From an uncultured Allomuricauda sp. (GTDB lineage Bacteria; Bacteroidota; Bacteroidia; Flavobacteriales; Flavobacteriaceae): 64,000 nucleotides of DNA. The notes beneath the pieces are model-generated. The model saw nothing but the letters and a program-made list of their open reading frames with translations. It was not told where the DNA came from and did not search any database. Below are positions 17,648 through 27,600 of this stretch, one piece after another. The position numbers and the translations under genes are program-made. The stretch spans positions 50,783 to 114,782 of the forward strand of contig NZ_CANMOO010000006.1 in NCBI RefSeq assembly GCF_947499585.1, written 5' to 3'. Every line of letters starts with the position of its first letter. Positions within the stretch are counted from its first letter, which is position 1.

Positions 17648-19408
17648 TTATTCTACATGAACCGAGTAGGCCCTTGTATCTACACTACCATTACTTAATT
17701 CATAGAGTTCTTCACCATTTTTCCAGATCTTGGCAACCTCAATTCCTTCATCGTTTTCTTCATATCCGGCCGCATATATATCGTCTTCGTAAATATATAC
17801 GGAATATGCACGTGCTTCATCTGTAGAACTAGTAAGGTCATAGAACTGATTACCATTTAGCCACACCTTAGCAACCCTACCTCCTTGATTATCATTTTCA
17901 TACCCTGCTACATAAATATCATTACCATCTGGATAAAGCGAATATGCGTTGGCACTGTTTTGACCATCTGTTAGAGCATAAAGTTCAGCATCGTTTCTCC
18001 AAACCTTTGCTACAAGAGTGTTGTTAGGATTTTTTTCATATCCTGCTACATATACATCACCTGCAATCACGTGTACTGAATTTGCAATGGAGTCAAAATC
18101 ACCATTGGTCAAGGTGTAGAGCAATAACCCATTTCTCCATACTTTACTGACAAGGGTATCGTTCAAATTTTTATCATACCCTACTGTATAAATGTCTCCA
18201 GAATCTATATAGGTAGAATAGGCCAAAGCGTCATTGCTTCCATCGGTCAATTCATATAAAATCGTTTCATTTCTCCAGACCTTGGCAATTTTATCACCTT
18301 GTTCATCATCTTCATATCCCGTTGTATAGACATCTAAGCCATCAATGATTACAGTTTTTGCTTTGGCATCTTTAGTACCATCAGTTAAACTGTACAAAAT
18401 CTCTTCATTTTTCCATACCGTAGCAATTCGTTCGACACCATTACTGGTATAACCTGCTACATAAACGTCTTCGCCGTCCACATAAACAAAATTTCCATTA
18501 GAATCACTATTCTCATCGGTAAAGGTTGTACTTATCTCGTTTTGCCACAAACTAACTATATCGCCATCATCCCCAGTTACATATATTGTTGGGCCTATCG
18601 TAACTAAACACTCGACAGTAAGATTGTCTATTGTTAATGTTATTATTGCGGTACCTTCCAATCCATAAGAAGTTAGATTACCTTCATCATCAACGCTCAC
18701 TAAATTCTCGTCACTGGTTTGCCATACTTCGGGCCCTGTTTCTTCAGCTTGTGTCTCTATTGATGAGATATTTAGTTTGGTGGTATCGAATTTATCTATT
18801 TTCAATTCCGCCCTATCCAATTCGAGTAAGGTCACAGGACCTTCAATCACAGTAACTATACAAACTGTAGTGACATCGTTCACACTTGCGCTAATCATCG
18901 TTTCGCCAACTGCTAGAGGAACTACTTCCCCATTTTCATTTACGGTGGCAACACTTTCATCACTACTTTCCCAAGTAACGTTATTATCTCCTATATCTGT
19001 TATGACTTGGAGCGTTTCTTTGTATGTTGGGAAAGAGAATAAGGTTAGGTTTTCCTTATTAAGTTCAAGAATTAATTCCTTCTCTTTTATCACTACCGTG
19101 CAAATGGCTTTTCCATTGCCTACTTCTGTTGTTATGATTGCTGTGCCTGGAGATACGGCCGTAACAAGCCCTTCATTACTGACAGTAGCAACGGTTGTTT
19201 TATTGCTCTTCCATTCTATTGTAGTGTTTTTTAAATCGGAAGTGGCTTCCAGTTTGTAGGTTTCTCCGACTATGATACCCAAGACCGATTTGTTCAACTC
19301 AACTTGCGTAACGGCGATACTATTTTCTTCTTTGTTACAGGAATTGGTGCACAGCATTATGATAGCCGTGACAAGGAAGGACAAGAGTCCTTTTGTTGTT
19401 AGTTTCAT
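17648..19408 (-). CDS. Lipoprotein with three BIG2 domains and seven propeller-like repeats
   Basis: A 586-residue protein with a lipoprotein signal (lipobox TNSC, lipidated C24), so probably on the cell surface or in the outer membrane. Residues ~34-270 hold three bacterial Ig-like (BIG2) domains, each with a W(K/E/Q)S- or WQTSDE-type strand and an A-x-I or G-x-A ending. Residues 274-586 are seven repeats of 40-46 residues with the pattern D(I/V)Y-x2-GYE ... VAKVWRN ... LY-x-LT-DG ... AYSVY. Seven such all-beta units strongly suggest a seven-bladed beta-propeller. No catalytic residues are recognisable; ligand binding is the likeliest role. It has its own terminator and is not linked to its neighbours. 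Confidence 0.83.
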   Translation of the reverse strand: MKLTTKGLLSFLVTAIIMLCTNSCNKEENSIAVTQVELNKSVLGIIVGETYKLEATSDLKNTTIEWKSNKTTVATVSNEGLVTAVSPGTAIITTEVGNGKAICTVVIKEKELILELNKENLTLFSFPTYKETLQVITDIGDNNVTWESSDESVATVNENGEVVPLAVGETMISASVNDVTTVCIVTVIEGPVTLLELDRAELKIDKFDTTKLNISSIETQAEETGPEVWQTSDENLVSVDDEGNLTSYGLEGTAIITLTIDNLTVECLVTIGPTIYVTGDDGDIVSLWQNEISTTFTDENSDSNGNFVYVDGEDVYVAGYTSNGVERIATVWKNEEILYSLTDGTKDAKAKTVIIDGLDVYTTGYEDDEQGDKIAKVWRNETILYELTDGSNDALAYSTYIDSGDIYTVGYDKNLNDTLVSKVWRNGLLLYTLTNGDFDSIANSVHVIAGDVYVAGYEKNPNNTLVAKVWRNDAELYALTDGQNSANAYSLYPDGNDIYVAGYENDNQGGRVAKVWLNGNQFYDLTSSTDEARAYSVYIYEDDIYAAGYEENDEGIEVAKIWKNGEELYELSNGSVDTRAYSVHVE

Positions 19409-19624
19409 GGTAAAATTTTTAATTAGGATATTCTTGGGGCGGAAAATATTCTAGCATTAATAGGTTCAGTGAAGATACATATTTCACTCTAAAAAATACA
19501 AGTAAATTTCAACAAATCAATACGTTGGATTGTTATGTAACATCATTAAGAAATGGTAGGTATTAAATTTGACCAATGATTTTGTGGGTTTCTTTTTTTG
19601 AAGTTAATTAAAAATCTACAAGTA

Positions 19625-19659
19625 AAAATCCCGCTTAGGATAAACCAAAGCGGGATTTT
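19625..19659 (-). terminator. Terminator after yceI
   Basis: 12-bp arms AAAATCCCGCTT and AAGCGGGATTTT around an 11-nt loop, 23 bp beyond the yceI stop on the minus strand; the arm itself ends in a T-run. The sequence could also work in the opposite direction. Confidence 0.85.
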
Positions 19660-19681
19660 CAAAACACTAAACTAGCATTGA

Positions 19682-20257
19682 TTATAGTTGCAAATCAACT
19701 ACCAAATCAAATTCATCATAAATTGTTTTGTCTCCTAAATTATCGAAGAAACTTCCAGAACCATACTTTACATCATAAGCAGCTCTATCTACTTTTAATG
19801 TAGCAGTTGCTTTGCTTCCATAAATGGAAACATCAAAAGTTACAGGCTTGGTGATACCTTTTATAGTTAAATCGCCAGTAACTTTATAAGAGTTTTTCCC
19901 GGATGCTTCAACTTTGGTAAAGACTAAACTTGATGTTGGATTTGTTGCCGTTCCAAAAAAATCATCAGAATTAAGGTGCCCTTCAAGTTTGCCTTTGTAA
20001 TCACCTTCTAGGTCTGTATTTGCAATAGAGGTCATGTCTACCACAAATTCTCCACCTGTAAGCTTGTCTCCTTCAAATTCTAAAGCACCTGATTTTAAGG
20101 CAATGGTTCCTGTATGCGACCCTGTTACTTTATAAGCTTTCCAGGTTACGGTGCTTTCATCAACTTTTACGGCTTTCTTTTCGCCATCAATTGGACTGGC
20201 AATTGCAGTGAGTCCGAATACTGCTGTCAACGCTAAACTTAAAATTGTCTTTTTCAT
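19682..20257 (-). CDS. YceI-family periplasmic lipid-binding protein
   Basis: A 191-residue exported protein: signal peptide MKKTILSLALTAVFGLTAIA cleaved near residue 20, then the YceI lipocalin-like fold (VDESTVTWKAYKVTGSHTG, LTIKGITKPVTFDVSIYG, LKVDRAAYDVKYGSG). Family members bind polyisoprenoids or similar lipids in the periplasm. It follows the nitroreductase by 41 bp and belongs to the marR operon, suggesting a shared stress response. A strong terminator follows. Confidence 0.92.
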   Translation of the reverse strand: MKKTILSLALTAVFGLTAIASPIDGEKKAVKVDESTVTWKAYKVTGSHTGTIALKSGALEFEGDKLTGGEFVVDMTSIANTDLEGDYKGKLEGHLNSDDFFGTATNPTSSLVFTKVEASGKNSYKVTGDLTIKGITKPVTFDVSIYGSKATATLKVDRAAYDVKYGSGSFFDNLGDKTIYDEFDLVVDLQL

Positions 20258-20298
20258 GATTTTGTGTTTAAATTCTTGTTTTAATTAAGGTTTAATAT

Positions 20299-20931
20299 TT
20301 ATATATGGGTAAATAATTCTTCTTTTGATTTTCTAACTTTTGCATAATGCTGGGTTTCATCTTCATCTGAACGATAACCAACTGCCAATACTACAGAAGC
20401 ATTAAGGTTTTTCTCTGAAAGCCCTAGAATTTCATTGTATGCTTCAGATTCAAAACCTTCCATTGGGCATGTATCAATTTTTAATTCTGAGGCAGCTTGC
20501 ATCATATTACTAAAGGCAATGTAAGCTTGTCTTGCTGTCCAAACATTTTTTGTGTCTGTGGATAAATCCAGTAATTTAGATTTCATAAAGTCACTATAAC
20601 CTTTTAAACCTTCCGAGGGGATATTTCTGGTTGTGCTGACATTGCTGACATAATCATCCATTAGCTCTTCTCCAAAATCTGTAATATTGGCAAAAACGAT
20701 TAAGTGAGAAGCGTCTGTAATTTGGGATTGCCCCCATGAAACAGGTCTCAGCTGCTCTCTAATTTTTTTATCGGTAATAACAAAAACATGGTACGGTTGC
20801 AATCCATAGGAAGAAGCACTTAATCTTGTGGCTTCAAGCAGTACTTCCAAATCACTATCCGATACTTTTTTGGTGCTGTCAAACTTTTTTGTGGCATAAC
20901 GCCATGTCCTATTTTCTAAAACGTTGTTCAT
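20299..20931 (-). CDS. NAD(P)H-dependent nitroreductase family protein
   Basis: A 210-residue flavin (FMN) enzyme of the NfsB-like nitroreductase family. Signatures are the N-terminal NRTWRYATKKFDSTKK (FMN phosphate contact by R), the ASSYGLQPYHVFVI segment (about 39-52) and the C-terminal LAVGYRSDEDE. Such enzymes reduce quinones, nitro compounds or similar electrophiles. The gene begins 2 bp after the marR stop, a conserved pairing in which a MarR regulator responds to the substrates of its neighbour. The natural substrate is not predictable. Confidence 0.9.
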   Translation of the reverse strand: MNNVLENRTWRYATKKFDSTKKVSDSDLEVLLEATRLSASSYGLQPYHVFVITDKKIREQLRPVSWGQSQITDASHLIVFANITDFGEELMDDYVSNVSTTRNIPSEGLKGYSDFMKSKLLDLSTDTKNVWTARQAYIAFSNMMQAASELKIDTCPMEGFESEAYNEILGLSEKNLNASVVLAVGYRSDEDETQHYAKVRKSKEELFTHI

Positions 20932-20933
20932 TG

Positions 20934-21380
20934 TTAAAATTTATCTAGTAATACATTTAATTCTTCAAGTTCTTTTTTGGTAAAATTCTGAAGTACTTCT
21001 TTTTCCACACCTTCCATAGTTTTGTCAATTCTCTCCAGAATGTTTCTACCATTGGCCGTAATCAAGATTTCCACCTTGCGTCTATTGGATTCGCAAACCC
21101 ACCTCTTCACATAATCTTTCATTATAAGCTTATCCACCAAACGCGTTGTGTTGCTCATTTTAGTCACCATACGCTCGTTAATAGTAGATAAGTTTGCCGG
21201 TTTGCCTTTTTGTCCCCGTAGAATTCGCAACACATTAAATTGCTGTTGTGAAATTTCATAGGGCTTGAGAGCAAGAGCAAATTGCTCATTTATTTTATTG
21301 CTCACCAAAGCAAAGTGGATTATAGTCCTTGTCTTTAAAGGGAGCTCTATATCCGTTTTTATGATTTCTTCTACATTCAT
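20934..21380 (-). CDS. MarR-family transcriptional regulator
   Basis: 148 residues with the MarR winged helix-turn-helix: PYEISQQQFNVLRILRGQKG (about 40-59), recognition helix NERMVTKMSNTTRLVDKL (about 68-85), and the wing with RKVEILITANGRNIL (about 101-115). The long N- and C-terminal helices form the dimer interface. It heads the marR-nitroreductase-yceI operon and probably represses it. A perfect 12-bp palindrome overlaps the expected transcription start. Inducing ligand unknown. Confidence 0.92.
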   Translation of the reverse strand: MNVEEIIKTDIELPLKTRTIIHFALVSNKINEQFALALKPYEISQQQFNVLRILRGQKGKPANLSTINERMVTKMSNTTRLVDKLIMKDYVKRWVCESNRRKVEILITANGRNILERIDKTMEGVEKEVLQNFTKKELEELNVLLDKF

Positions 21381-21393
21381 GTTAGTACAACAA

Positions 21394-21410
21394 TTGTATA
21401 TACAAATATA
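21394..21410 (-). promoter_or_regulatory. marR promoter -7 box overlapping a palindromic operator
   Basis: On the minus strand TATATTTG (21410-21403, an exact TAnnTTTG) is followed immediately by the perfect palindrome TTGTATATACAA (21405-21394), 14 bp before the marR ATG. Overlap of palindrome and start point suits autorepression by the dimeric MarR protein. Confidence 0.55.
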
Positions 21411-21504
21411 TAATGATAAACTACATTGTCCTTATCTTTAACAGATAAAATTTTGTTAAAAGTAGATTGTGGAAAATCTCTTTATTTACTTTTAATGACA
21501 TAAA

Positions 21505-22068
21505 ATGCAGAGAATGAAATACTTGATGTTTTTTGGAATGCTAATGTTATTTATAACATCTGGTTGCAATGGTAAGACCAAGACTGATAATAAAGAGAAA
21601 GATGCACAACCTGAATATGCTGAAGTACAATCTGAACTAGGTGATCAGGTGAAATTCCCTATTTATGATTTTGAAAGTTTTGAACCTTTGTTGTATAAAG
21701 AAGATGACAAAACTTACATTATTAATTTTTGGGCAACATGGTGTAAACCTTGCATTGTAGAACTTCCTTATTTTGAAAAAGTAAATGTTGAACAAAAGAA
21801 TAATAATGTTGAGGTTATTTTAGTGAGTCTTGATATGCCTTCTATGTGGAAATCTAAGTTGGAACCCTTTGTTGAAAAGAAAGACCTTAAATCAAAGGTG
21901 ATAATTCTGGATGATCCCAAACAAAATGATTGGATTCCAAAAGTTGCTGAGGAATGGGGTGGGGGTATACCTGCCACTTTAATATATAATAAAGACAAGC
22001 GTAGTTTTTATGAACAAGGGCTTACGTATGAAGAACTAAATGAAGAGCTGAACAAATTCATAAATTGA
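21505..22068 (+). CDS. TlpA-like thioredoxin-fold lipoprotein
   Basis: 187 residues: a lipoprotein signal peptide (lipobox TSGC, C21) followed by a thioredoxin domain with the redox motif WATWCKPC (C80, C83) and the cis-Pro GGGIPATLIY (about 150-159). It should act as a thiol-disulfide oxidoreductase at the periplasmic face of a membrane, possibly reducing cytochrome or cysteine targets. An ATG 9 nt further in (MKYLMFF) is an equally good start. It is divergent from marR, with 124 bp between, and is followed after 6 bp by another thioredoxin-fold gene, so the two form an operon. Confidence 0.9.
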   Translation: MQRMKYLMFFGMLMLFITSGCNGKTKTDNKEKDAQPEYAEVQSELGDQVKFPIYDFESFEPLLYKEDDKTYIINFWATWCKPCIVELPYFEKVNVEQKNNNVEVILVSLDMPSMWKSKLEPFVEKKDLKSKVIILDDPKQNDWIPKVAEEWGGGIPATLIYNKDKRSFYEQGLTYEELNEELNKFIN

Positions 22069-22074
22069 TATCAT

Positions 22075-22692
22075 ATGAAAACGCTTAAAGTTTTGGGCCT
22101 TTTGGCTCTGGTAGTTTTATTAGGTGCTTTTTCTTCAAAATTTACTAGTACCGATGCAGGTTATGGCATTGGGGATACCGCTACAGATTTCTCATTGAAA
22201 AATGTTGATGGTAAAATGGTTTCTCTTTCAGATTTTGAAAATGCAAAAGGGTTTTTAGTCATTTTCACATGCAATACTTGCCCGTATTCTGTTGCTTATG
22301 AGGATAGAATTAATGCTTTGGATGCAAAATACAAGCCATTGGGTGTTCCGGTTATTGCCATAAACCCCAATAATCCAGAGAAAAAACCTGGAGATAGTTT
22401 TGCAGCTATGAAAACCCGAGCTGCTGAAAAAGGATTTACCTTTCCATATTTGTTGGATGAAGGTCAAAAAATATATCCGCAATATGGAGCAACAAGAACA
22501 CCACATGTGTACTTATTGGAAAAAACTTCAAATGGTAATGTAGTTAAATATATAGGTGCTATTGACGACAATAGTAGAGATGCATCCGAAGTTGAAGAGA
22601 AATTTGTTGAAAATGCTGTGGATTCCATGTTGGCCGGAAAAGAGATAAAAACCACTACTACGCGTGCTATTGGATGCAGTATAAAAGTTTAA
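22075..22692 (+). CDS. Exported thioredoxin/AhpC-TSA-like protein
   Basis: 205 residues with an N-terminal signal peptide (KTLKVLGLLALVVLLGAFSS) and a peroxiredoxin-like thioredoxin fold: YGIGDTATDFSLKNVDGK at the start of the mature part, FTCNTCPYS with a CxxC pair (about 63-71), and RTPHVYLLEK with the cis-Pro (about 142-151). The family (often called redoxin or thioredoxin-family protein) is widespread in Bacteroidota; its partner is unknown. It lies in an operon with the TlpA-like gene and ends at a strong terminator. Confidence 0.88.
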   Translation: MKTLKVLGLLALVVLLGAFSSKFTSTDAGYGIGDTATDFSLKNVDGKMVSLSDFENAKGFLVIFTCNTCPYSVAYEDRINALDAKYKPLGVPVIAINPNNPEKKPGDSFAAMKTRAAEKGFTFPYLLDEGQKIYPQYGATRTPHVYLLEKTSNGNVVKYIGAIDDNSRDASEVEEKFVENAVDSMLAGKEIKTTTTRAIGCSIKV

Positions 22693-22712
22693 TTAGAAGA
22701 ATACAACGATTT

Positions 22713-22739
22713 AAATCCGGAGTAATGCTCCGGATTTTT
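22713..22739 (+). terminator. Rho-independent terminator of the thioredoxin operon
   Basis: 10-bp arms AAATCCGGAG and CTCCGGATTT, 5-nt loop, followed by TT-A-TTTTT. The T-tract runs into TATTTTTG (22739-22746), itself an exact TAnnTTTG -7 box that could start the following rhodanese gene. Confidence 0.88.
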
Positions 22740-22766
22740 ATTTTTGCAGAACTTAAATTATTAAAA

Positions 22767-23078
22767 ATGTCAGATTTATCACAAGAAGAATGGGCGGATC
22801 AGTTAAAAAATGATCCTAACGCCTTTGTATTGGATGTGCGCACTCCAGAAGAAGTAGAGGAAGGTTACATACAAAATGCTACCAATATAGATATTTATTT
22901 AGGACAAGAATTCTTGAATGAAATTGAAAAGCTGGACAAGTCAAAAAATTTCTATGTGTACTGCAGATCGGGTAACAGAAGTGCTCAAGCCTGTGCTATC
23001 ATGAACAGTGTTGGAATAGAAAACACGTTTAACCTAGAAGGTGGGTTTATGAATTGGGAAGGTGAAACAGTTGGTTAG
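22767..23078 (+). CDS. Rhodanese-like sulfurtransferase
   Basis: A single rhodanese domain of 103 residues (MSDLSQEEW start). The frame is open further upstream to 22674, but that would overlap the preceding gene and the terminator, so I use the ATG at 22767. The active-site loop YCRSGNRSAQAC has the catalytic Cys, and LDVRTPEEVEEGYI is the usual rhodanese entry. It probably carries persulfide sulfur in the cytoplasm (no signal peptide). It sits 28 bp after a terminator, probably with its own promoter, next to the thioredoxin genes. Confidence 0.92.
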   Translation: MSDLSQEEWADQLKNDPNAFVLDVRTPEEVEEGYIQNATNIDIYLGQEFLNEIEKLDKSKNFYVYCRSGNRSAQACAIMNSVGIENTFNLEGGFMNWEGETVG

Positions 23079-23185
23079 CACCTATCCCTTTGGAACATAC
23101 TGAACAGTCAATATATTTTTACGGTGCTTATTTTTGATAAGAATTAGGCTGCATTTTTTTGGCGTTCACTACAAACCTCAATAGT

Positions 23186-24619
23186 TTATTGATTTATGGG
23201 TATGGGGTCAAAAATAGATAGACCGCTTGGGCTGTTGGAATTCGACTCAAATTCATTTTGTGAAATAATAAAGCGCTGAGGGTGGATAGAAATATCTGAT
23301 TTATTGAATGGAACAGGTACGGCAATATCTTGTTCGGTCTGTAGTCTTCTTAAATCGTTCCATGGGATAAAGGTGCCAAAACCAGTCACGTAACGTTCTT
23401 CTATTATTTCTCTTAATAAGGCCCGGTTCTTATCAATGCCATCTGGGTTTTCCATTCCATCAATTTCAAAATCGATTTCTTCATAGGGTTGATATACTTT
23501 GTCGTCCTCATCGGAAGAAAATCTTAAATCAAAAGAATTCTCAGACTCTAAAAAAACCCTGACCAAGTTCAATTGAGAAAGTCCTTCTCCAAAAGAAACG
23601 GTTCTTGCAGCAGTTTCGGCCAATATCAATAAATTTTCTTGGTAGCTTACCAAATTCATAGGTGTAAGTTCGCCGTTTATAATGTTTGTTCTTCCAGTGC
23701 CTGTGGATGCGCCAGCATTTAAATAGTTTCTTCTTGCTTTTTCATTGGTTTTTGCATTATTTCTATTGCCTTCATTGGTGCTTAAAAGATTTCTGCAATA
23801 GGTGTCATCTGCACTCATATAACCTCTTCGCCCACCAATCATAAAACGATATAATAGATTTTCGGTGCCCAATATTCTTGTTTCCAATGGTGCGAACTTC
23901 ATTGTATTTTCATGGACGGATATGCCCTTCATTGCAGCTTCATGAGCTAAATCATATTGTTTGGTCTGTAAGTAATATCTGGCTTTGAGTGTATATGCTG
24001 TTTCTTTCCACTTTTCTTTATCGCCTTCAAAGAAGATATCTTCTGATAAATCATCATCTATGAGATTACTCTCCAATAAAATAATCGCTTCATCCAGCAC
24101 GATTTGTAAAGACTGATATATTTCGGCTTGAGAATCAAATTTGGGATCCTCTATGGTTTCCACTACAGCTTCGGAGTAAGGGATGTCTCCCCAAATTACA
24201 GTTGCGGTCCCAACTGCATGAGCTTCTATGATACGGGCAATTGCCGTTATGAGTATGCCTTTACCGTCAATTCCGTTTAAATTATAGTATCTGCCTATTT
24301 CTCTGTTCTGTTTTATAATGCCATTATACAGATATCCCCAACCACTGTTTGATTCTTCTGATGAAAAATCATAATTGTACAGTCCTAGATATAATGCTAT
24401 CTCACCTCGGTACTGTCCTGACCACATCCCTGAAATACGTTGAAGATGACTCATGTTCAGGGATATATTTGCTAACATAGTTCCTTTTACCAGCAAGTTT
24501 GGAGGTAGTAGTTCTTCTGTTGTTATAGCATTGGGGTTACGGTTCAATTCTTCAAATGATTCACTACATGAAAACATTAAGAAAGTACAGTACATTCCGA
24601 TAAGTATTTTTGTTCTCAT
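23186..24619 (-). CDS. SusD/RagB-family nutrient-binding lipoprotein
   Basis: A 477-residue outer-membrane lipoprotein (lipobox MFSC, C18) of the SusD-like group with the typical SFEELNRNPNAIT start, TPR-rich N-terminal half and C-terminal INEERYVTGFGTFIPWNDLRR-like block. It acts as the surface lid that captures the nutrient for its SusC partner, encoded 4 bp upstream. The sequence belongs to the SusD subgroup annotated as nutrient-binding outer-membrane lipoproteins rather than to a glycan-defined one. No glycoside hydrolase is nearby; the linked gene is a carboxypeptidase, so peptides are the likelier cargo. Confidence 0.92.
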   Translation of the reverse strand: MRTKILIGMYCTFLMFSCSESFEELNRNPNAITTEELLPPNLLVKGTMLANISLNMSHLQRISGMWSGQYRGEIALYLGLYNYDFSSEESNSGWGYLYNGIIKQNREIGRYYNLNGIDGKGILITAIARIIEAHAVGTATVIWGDIPYSEAVVETIEDPKFDSQAEIYQSLQIVLDEAIILLESNLIDDDLSEDIFFEGDKEKWKETAYTLKARYYLQTKQYDLAHEAAMKGISVHENTMKFAPLETRILGTENLLYRFMIGGRRGYMSADDTYCRNLLSTNEGNRNNAKTNEKARRNYLNAGASTGTGRTNIINGELTPMNLVSYQENLLILAETAARTVSFGEGLSQLNLVRVFLESENSFDLRFSSDEDDKVYQPYEEIDFEIDGMENPDGIDKNRALLREIIEERYVTGFGTFIPWNDLRRLQTEQDIAVPVPFNKSDISIHPQRFIISQNEFESNSNSPSGLSIFDPIPINQ

Positions 24620-24623
24620 ATTT

Positions 24624-27600
24624 TTAGTATTTAATTTCTAATGTGAGTGAATAAGTTTTGGATGCCGGATTGGTGAAATAGTCTATACCAAAACCATTGT
24701 CAACTCCCGTTTGGTTGGTTTGGGGATCAACCCCCAAAATATCTGTCCATAGATATAGATTCCTTCCGGTAAGGGTAAAAGAAATGGACGCCAGTTTGGT
24801 CTTTTGCCTAAACCGTTCAGAGTTTAAAGCATAACCAAAGGAAAGTTCACTTAAACGTGTCCATGTTGCATCTTGGTTAATTGCAAATTCATTTATAACG
24901 GAAGAGCCAAAACCACCACCTATTGTGGTGTAGTAAGATTCGTTCAGGAGTACTGGGCCTCCTCCAAAATCTCTTATGTTTCCACGTACAGGGATTCCAA
25001 TTGGATATAAATTTCCTGCTCTGTCCAATAGCTCCGTAGTGGGTACCACGGTTCTACCAACATCTTTATGGGTTCCAAAATTTCTAAGGATAAAACGCGT
25101 TCGTTCAGCAAATACTCCTCCTTGTGAATGTTCAAATAAGGTGTTGAAAGAAAAGCTTCTGTATTTAATACGTAACCCAAGACCACCTCTCCATTCTGGA
25201 TTAGGATCTCCCAATACTCCTTGTTCTGGTGCTAATTGGGGAAATCCGTTTTCGTCCAAATCAAAAGATCCATCGGCATTTCTCATGGCCTTTGAACCCC
25301 ATAACGTTCCCATCGGATACCCAACAATGGCCCTAGAGCTGATGGAATTGTTTGTAAGCGCTATGGAATTGGAGCCTAGTATGGATAGTACTTTATTTCT
25401 GTTGTTATTGAAATTTCCGTACAATGATGCTTTTAGCCCTTTATTATTTTTGATAAGATCATAATTGAAATCCAATTCAATACCTCTGTTCTCCAAACTC
25501 GCTCCATTTGCATAAAGATTATCGGCTCCTGTACTAGGGGATTTTGGGAGAGATATAAGAATGTCTTTTACTGTGTTGTAATAATATGTTCCGTTTAAGG
25601 ACAACCTGTTATCAAAGAATTTCAGGTCTAAACCTGCTTCATATTCTGTCTTAATCTCAGGTTTAAGATTTGAATTGCCCAGGTTGTTATTGAATCTGTA
25701 CCCGCCTCCAAAATCTTCGAGCTGTAACGGGTCTGAATAATCGGAATAAGTTGGTGTTTCATAAGTTGTTTGGGCTCTGTGTGCTCTAGGCTCAACACCT
25801 ACTTGACCTACGCCCAACCTTAATTTCCCAGAAGTCAATAATAAACTATTCTCAAGTGCCTTAAGATTTGTGAATAACCAAGAAGCATCAACTGAGGGAT
25901 AAAAAAATGCGCCGTTGATGGTAGAAGCTCTTTCCATTGCACCTGAAGTATTTAGAAAGAGTTGTTTTTTAATCGCTATTCCAGCAGTATAGTAAATCCT
26001 GAACTTGCGCCTTTGTGTTATAAAATGTCGCGGAGTTTCAATTTCTGTAGAATTTGAAAAAACCTGCGCATCTGTATCTACCAGAAAATTTGCACCTTCA
26101 TTGTAAACGGATTTTCTGTTTCTGTCATTAAAGTTATAGCCAACCAAAAGGTTCCCATTTATGCTTTTATTAATTTTTAATGTTTTGGTTCTTGCAATGA
26201 AATCAAAATTCAGGATTTTGTTGTTGATGTTATCCAGATTAAACCTGCCCGTGCCCCTTCCAGCCGTGTGAACTGGAAAGAAATACCTCCGCTCATCAAA
26301 ATAAGCATCATAACTTCCTCTTAATTTAAACCGTAGCCATTTATTGTATTTGTAATCAAAGTCGGCAGAGGTGATTAATCTATCGACAATATTTGGGCTT
26401 TTTTGTCTGTAAAGGGTCCAAAGTGGGTTGTTGTAGCCAGGGTTGGTGGAAGCACCAATTGAATTTCTATAGGAACGATGTCTATTCAAATTTTGGATTC
26501 CATCCTCATCTGTGTAAGTGCCACTATATCCGGAAATATCAAAATCAGGAGCCCCTCTCAATAGGCCTAGCAACAATCCAGCAGTATTGGAATTTTGTTG
26601 TATTCTGATAGATTTTGTATTGGTATACCTTACTTTAGAACGAACACTTAGTTTGTCGTTAAAAACGTATTTCCCGCTAAACCCTAAATTGATTCTTTTG
26701 TAATCACTTTCCCTTATAACACCTTGCTGGTCTAATACAGCCAAGCTAAAACGATACCTCCCATTTTCATTGGCGTTATTGATGCTCAAATTATGTCTTT
26801 GAGAAAAGGCTTCTTGAAAGACTTTATCCATGTTACTCTTTATAAAAGTTTGCCTAGAATTTTTAGACTTTATGAGCAGCCATTCCTGGCCCCTTTGATC
26901 GGTAAAAAAACCTTCTTCTTCTTTAGTATAGAATTCATCTTGGGCGTTTGGTCTTGATGATATTCTATCTCCCCATGAGGCATTGTTCTCAAGATCATTA
27001 CCATAAACTCCATCATTGCCTTGTCCATAGGTGGTCTGTAATGGATGTAAATTGGCTATCTTATCCACGTAGACACTTGTCTTGTAGCTGATGTTTAGTT
27101 TACCAGTATTCCTCCCTCTTTTGGTAGTGATTACTAAAACACCATTGGCTGCTTGTGAACCCCAAATTGCGGCTGCCGATGCTCCTTTTAAAATATCTAT
27201 TGATTCAATATCATCTTCGTTGATATCATTTAATCTGGATTGTTGTGAAGTTCCGCTATCTGGATTCCTGCTACCATTTAGATTATCATTACTTATGGGA
27301 ACTCCATCCAGAATAATCAATGGCTGGGTACTTCCAGAAATGGTATTGGCTCCGCGAATTTGAATGGTTGCACCGGCACCGGGATCGCCATTAGATCGTG
27401 CTACCCGCACACCAGATGCTTTTGCCTGCAGAGCGTTTATGATATTGACCTCTCCAGACGTAGCCAGGTCCTCAGCTTTAACTCTAGAAACAGTAGTTCC
27501 GAGCGTTTTTTTGTCCACTTCTATACCTAAAGCATTCACTACCACTTCATCAAGAACTTGGGCGTCTTCCTCTAGCTTAATATTTAGCAAGATTTTATCC

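Noticed and set aside
18777..19259. + strand ORF of 160 codons inside the BIG2 lipoprotein
   Set aside because: Antisense shadow, rich in Ser/Thr/Val because of the reverse complement of the Ig-like domains; no start context.
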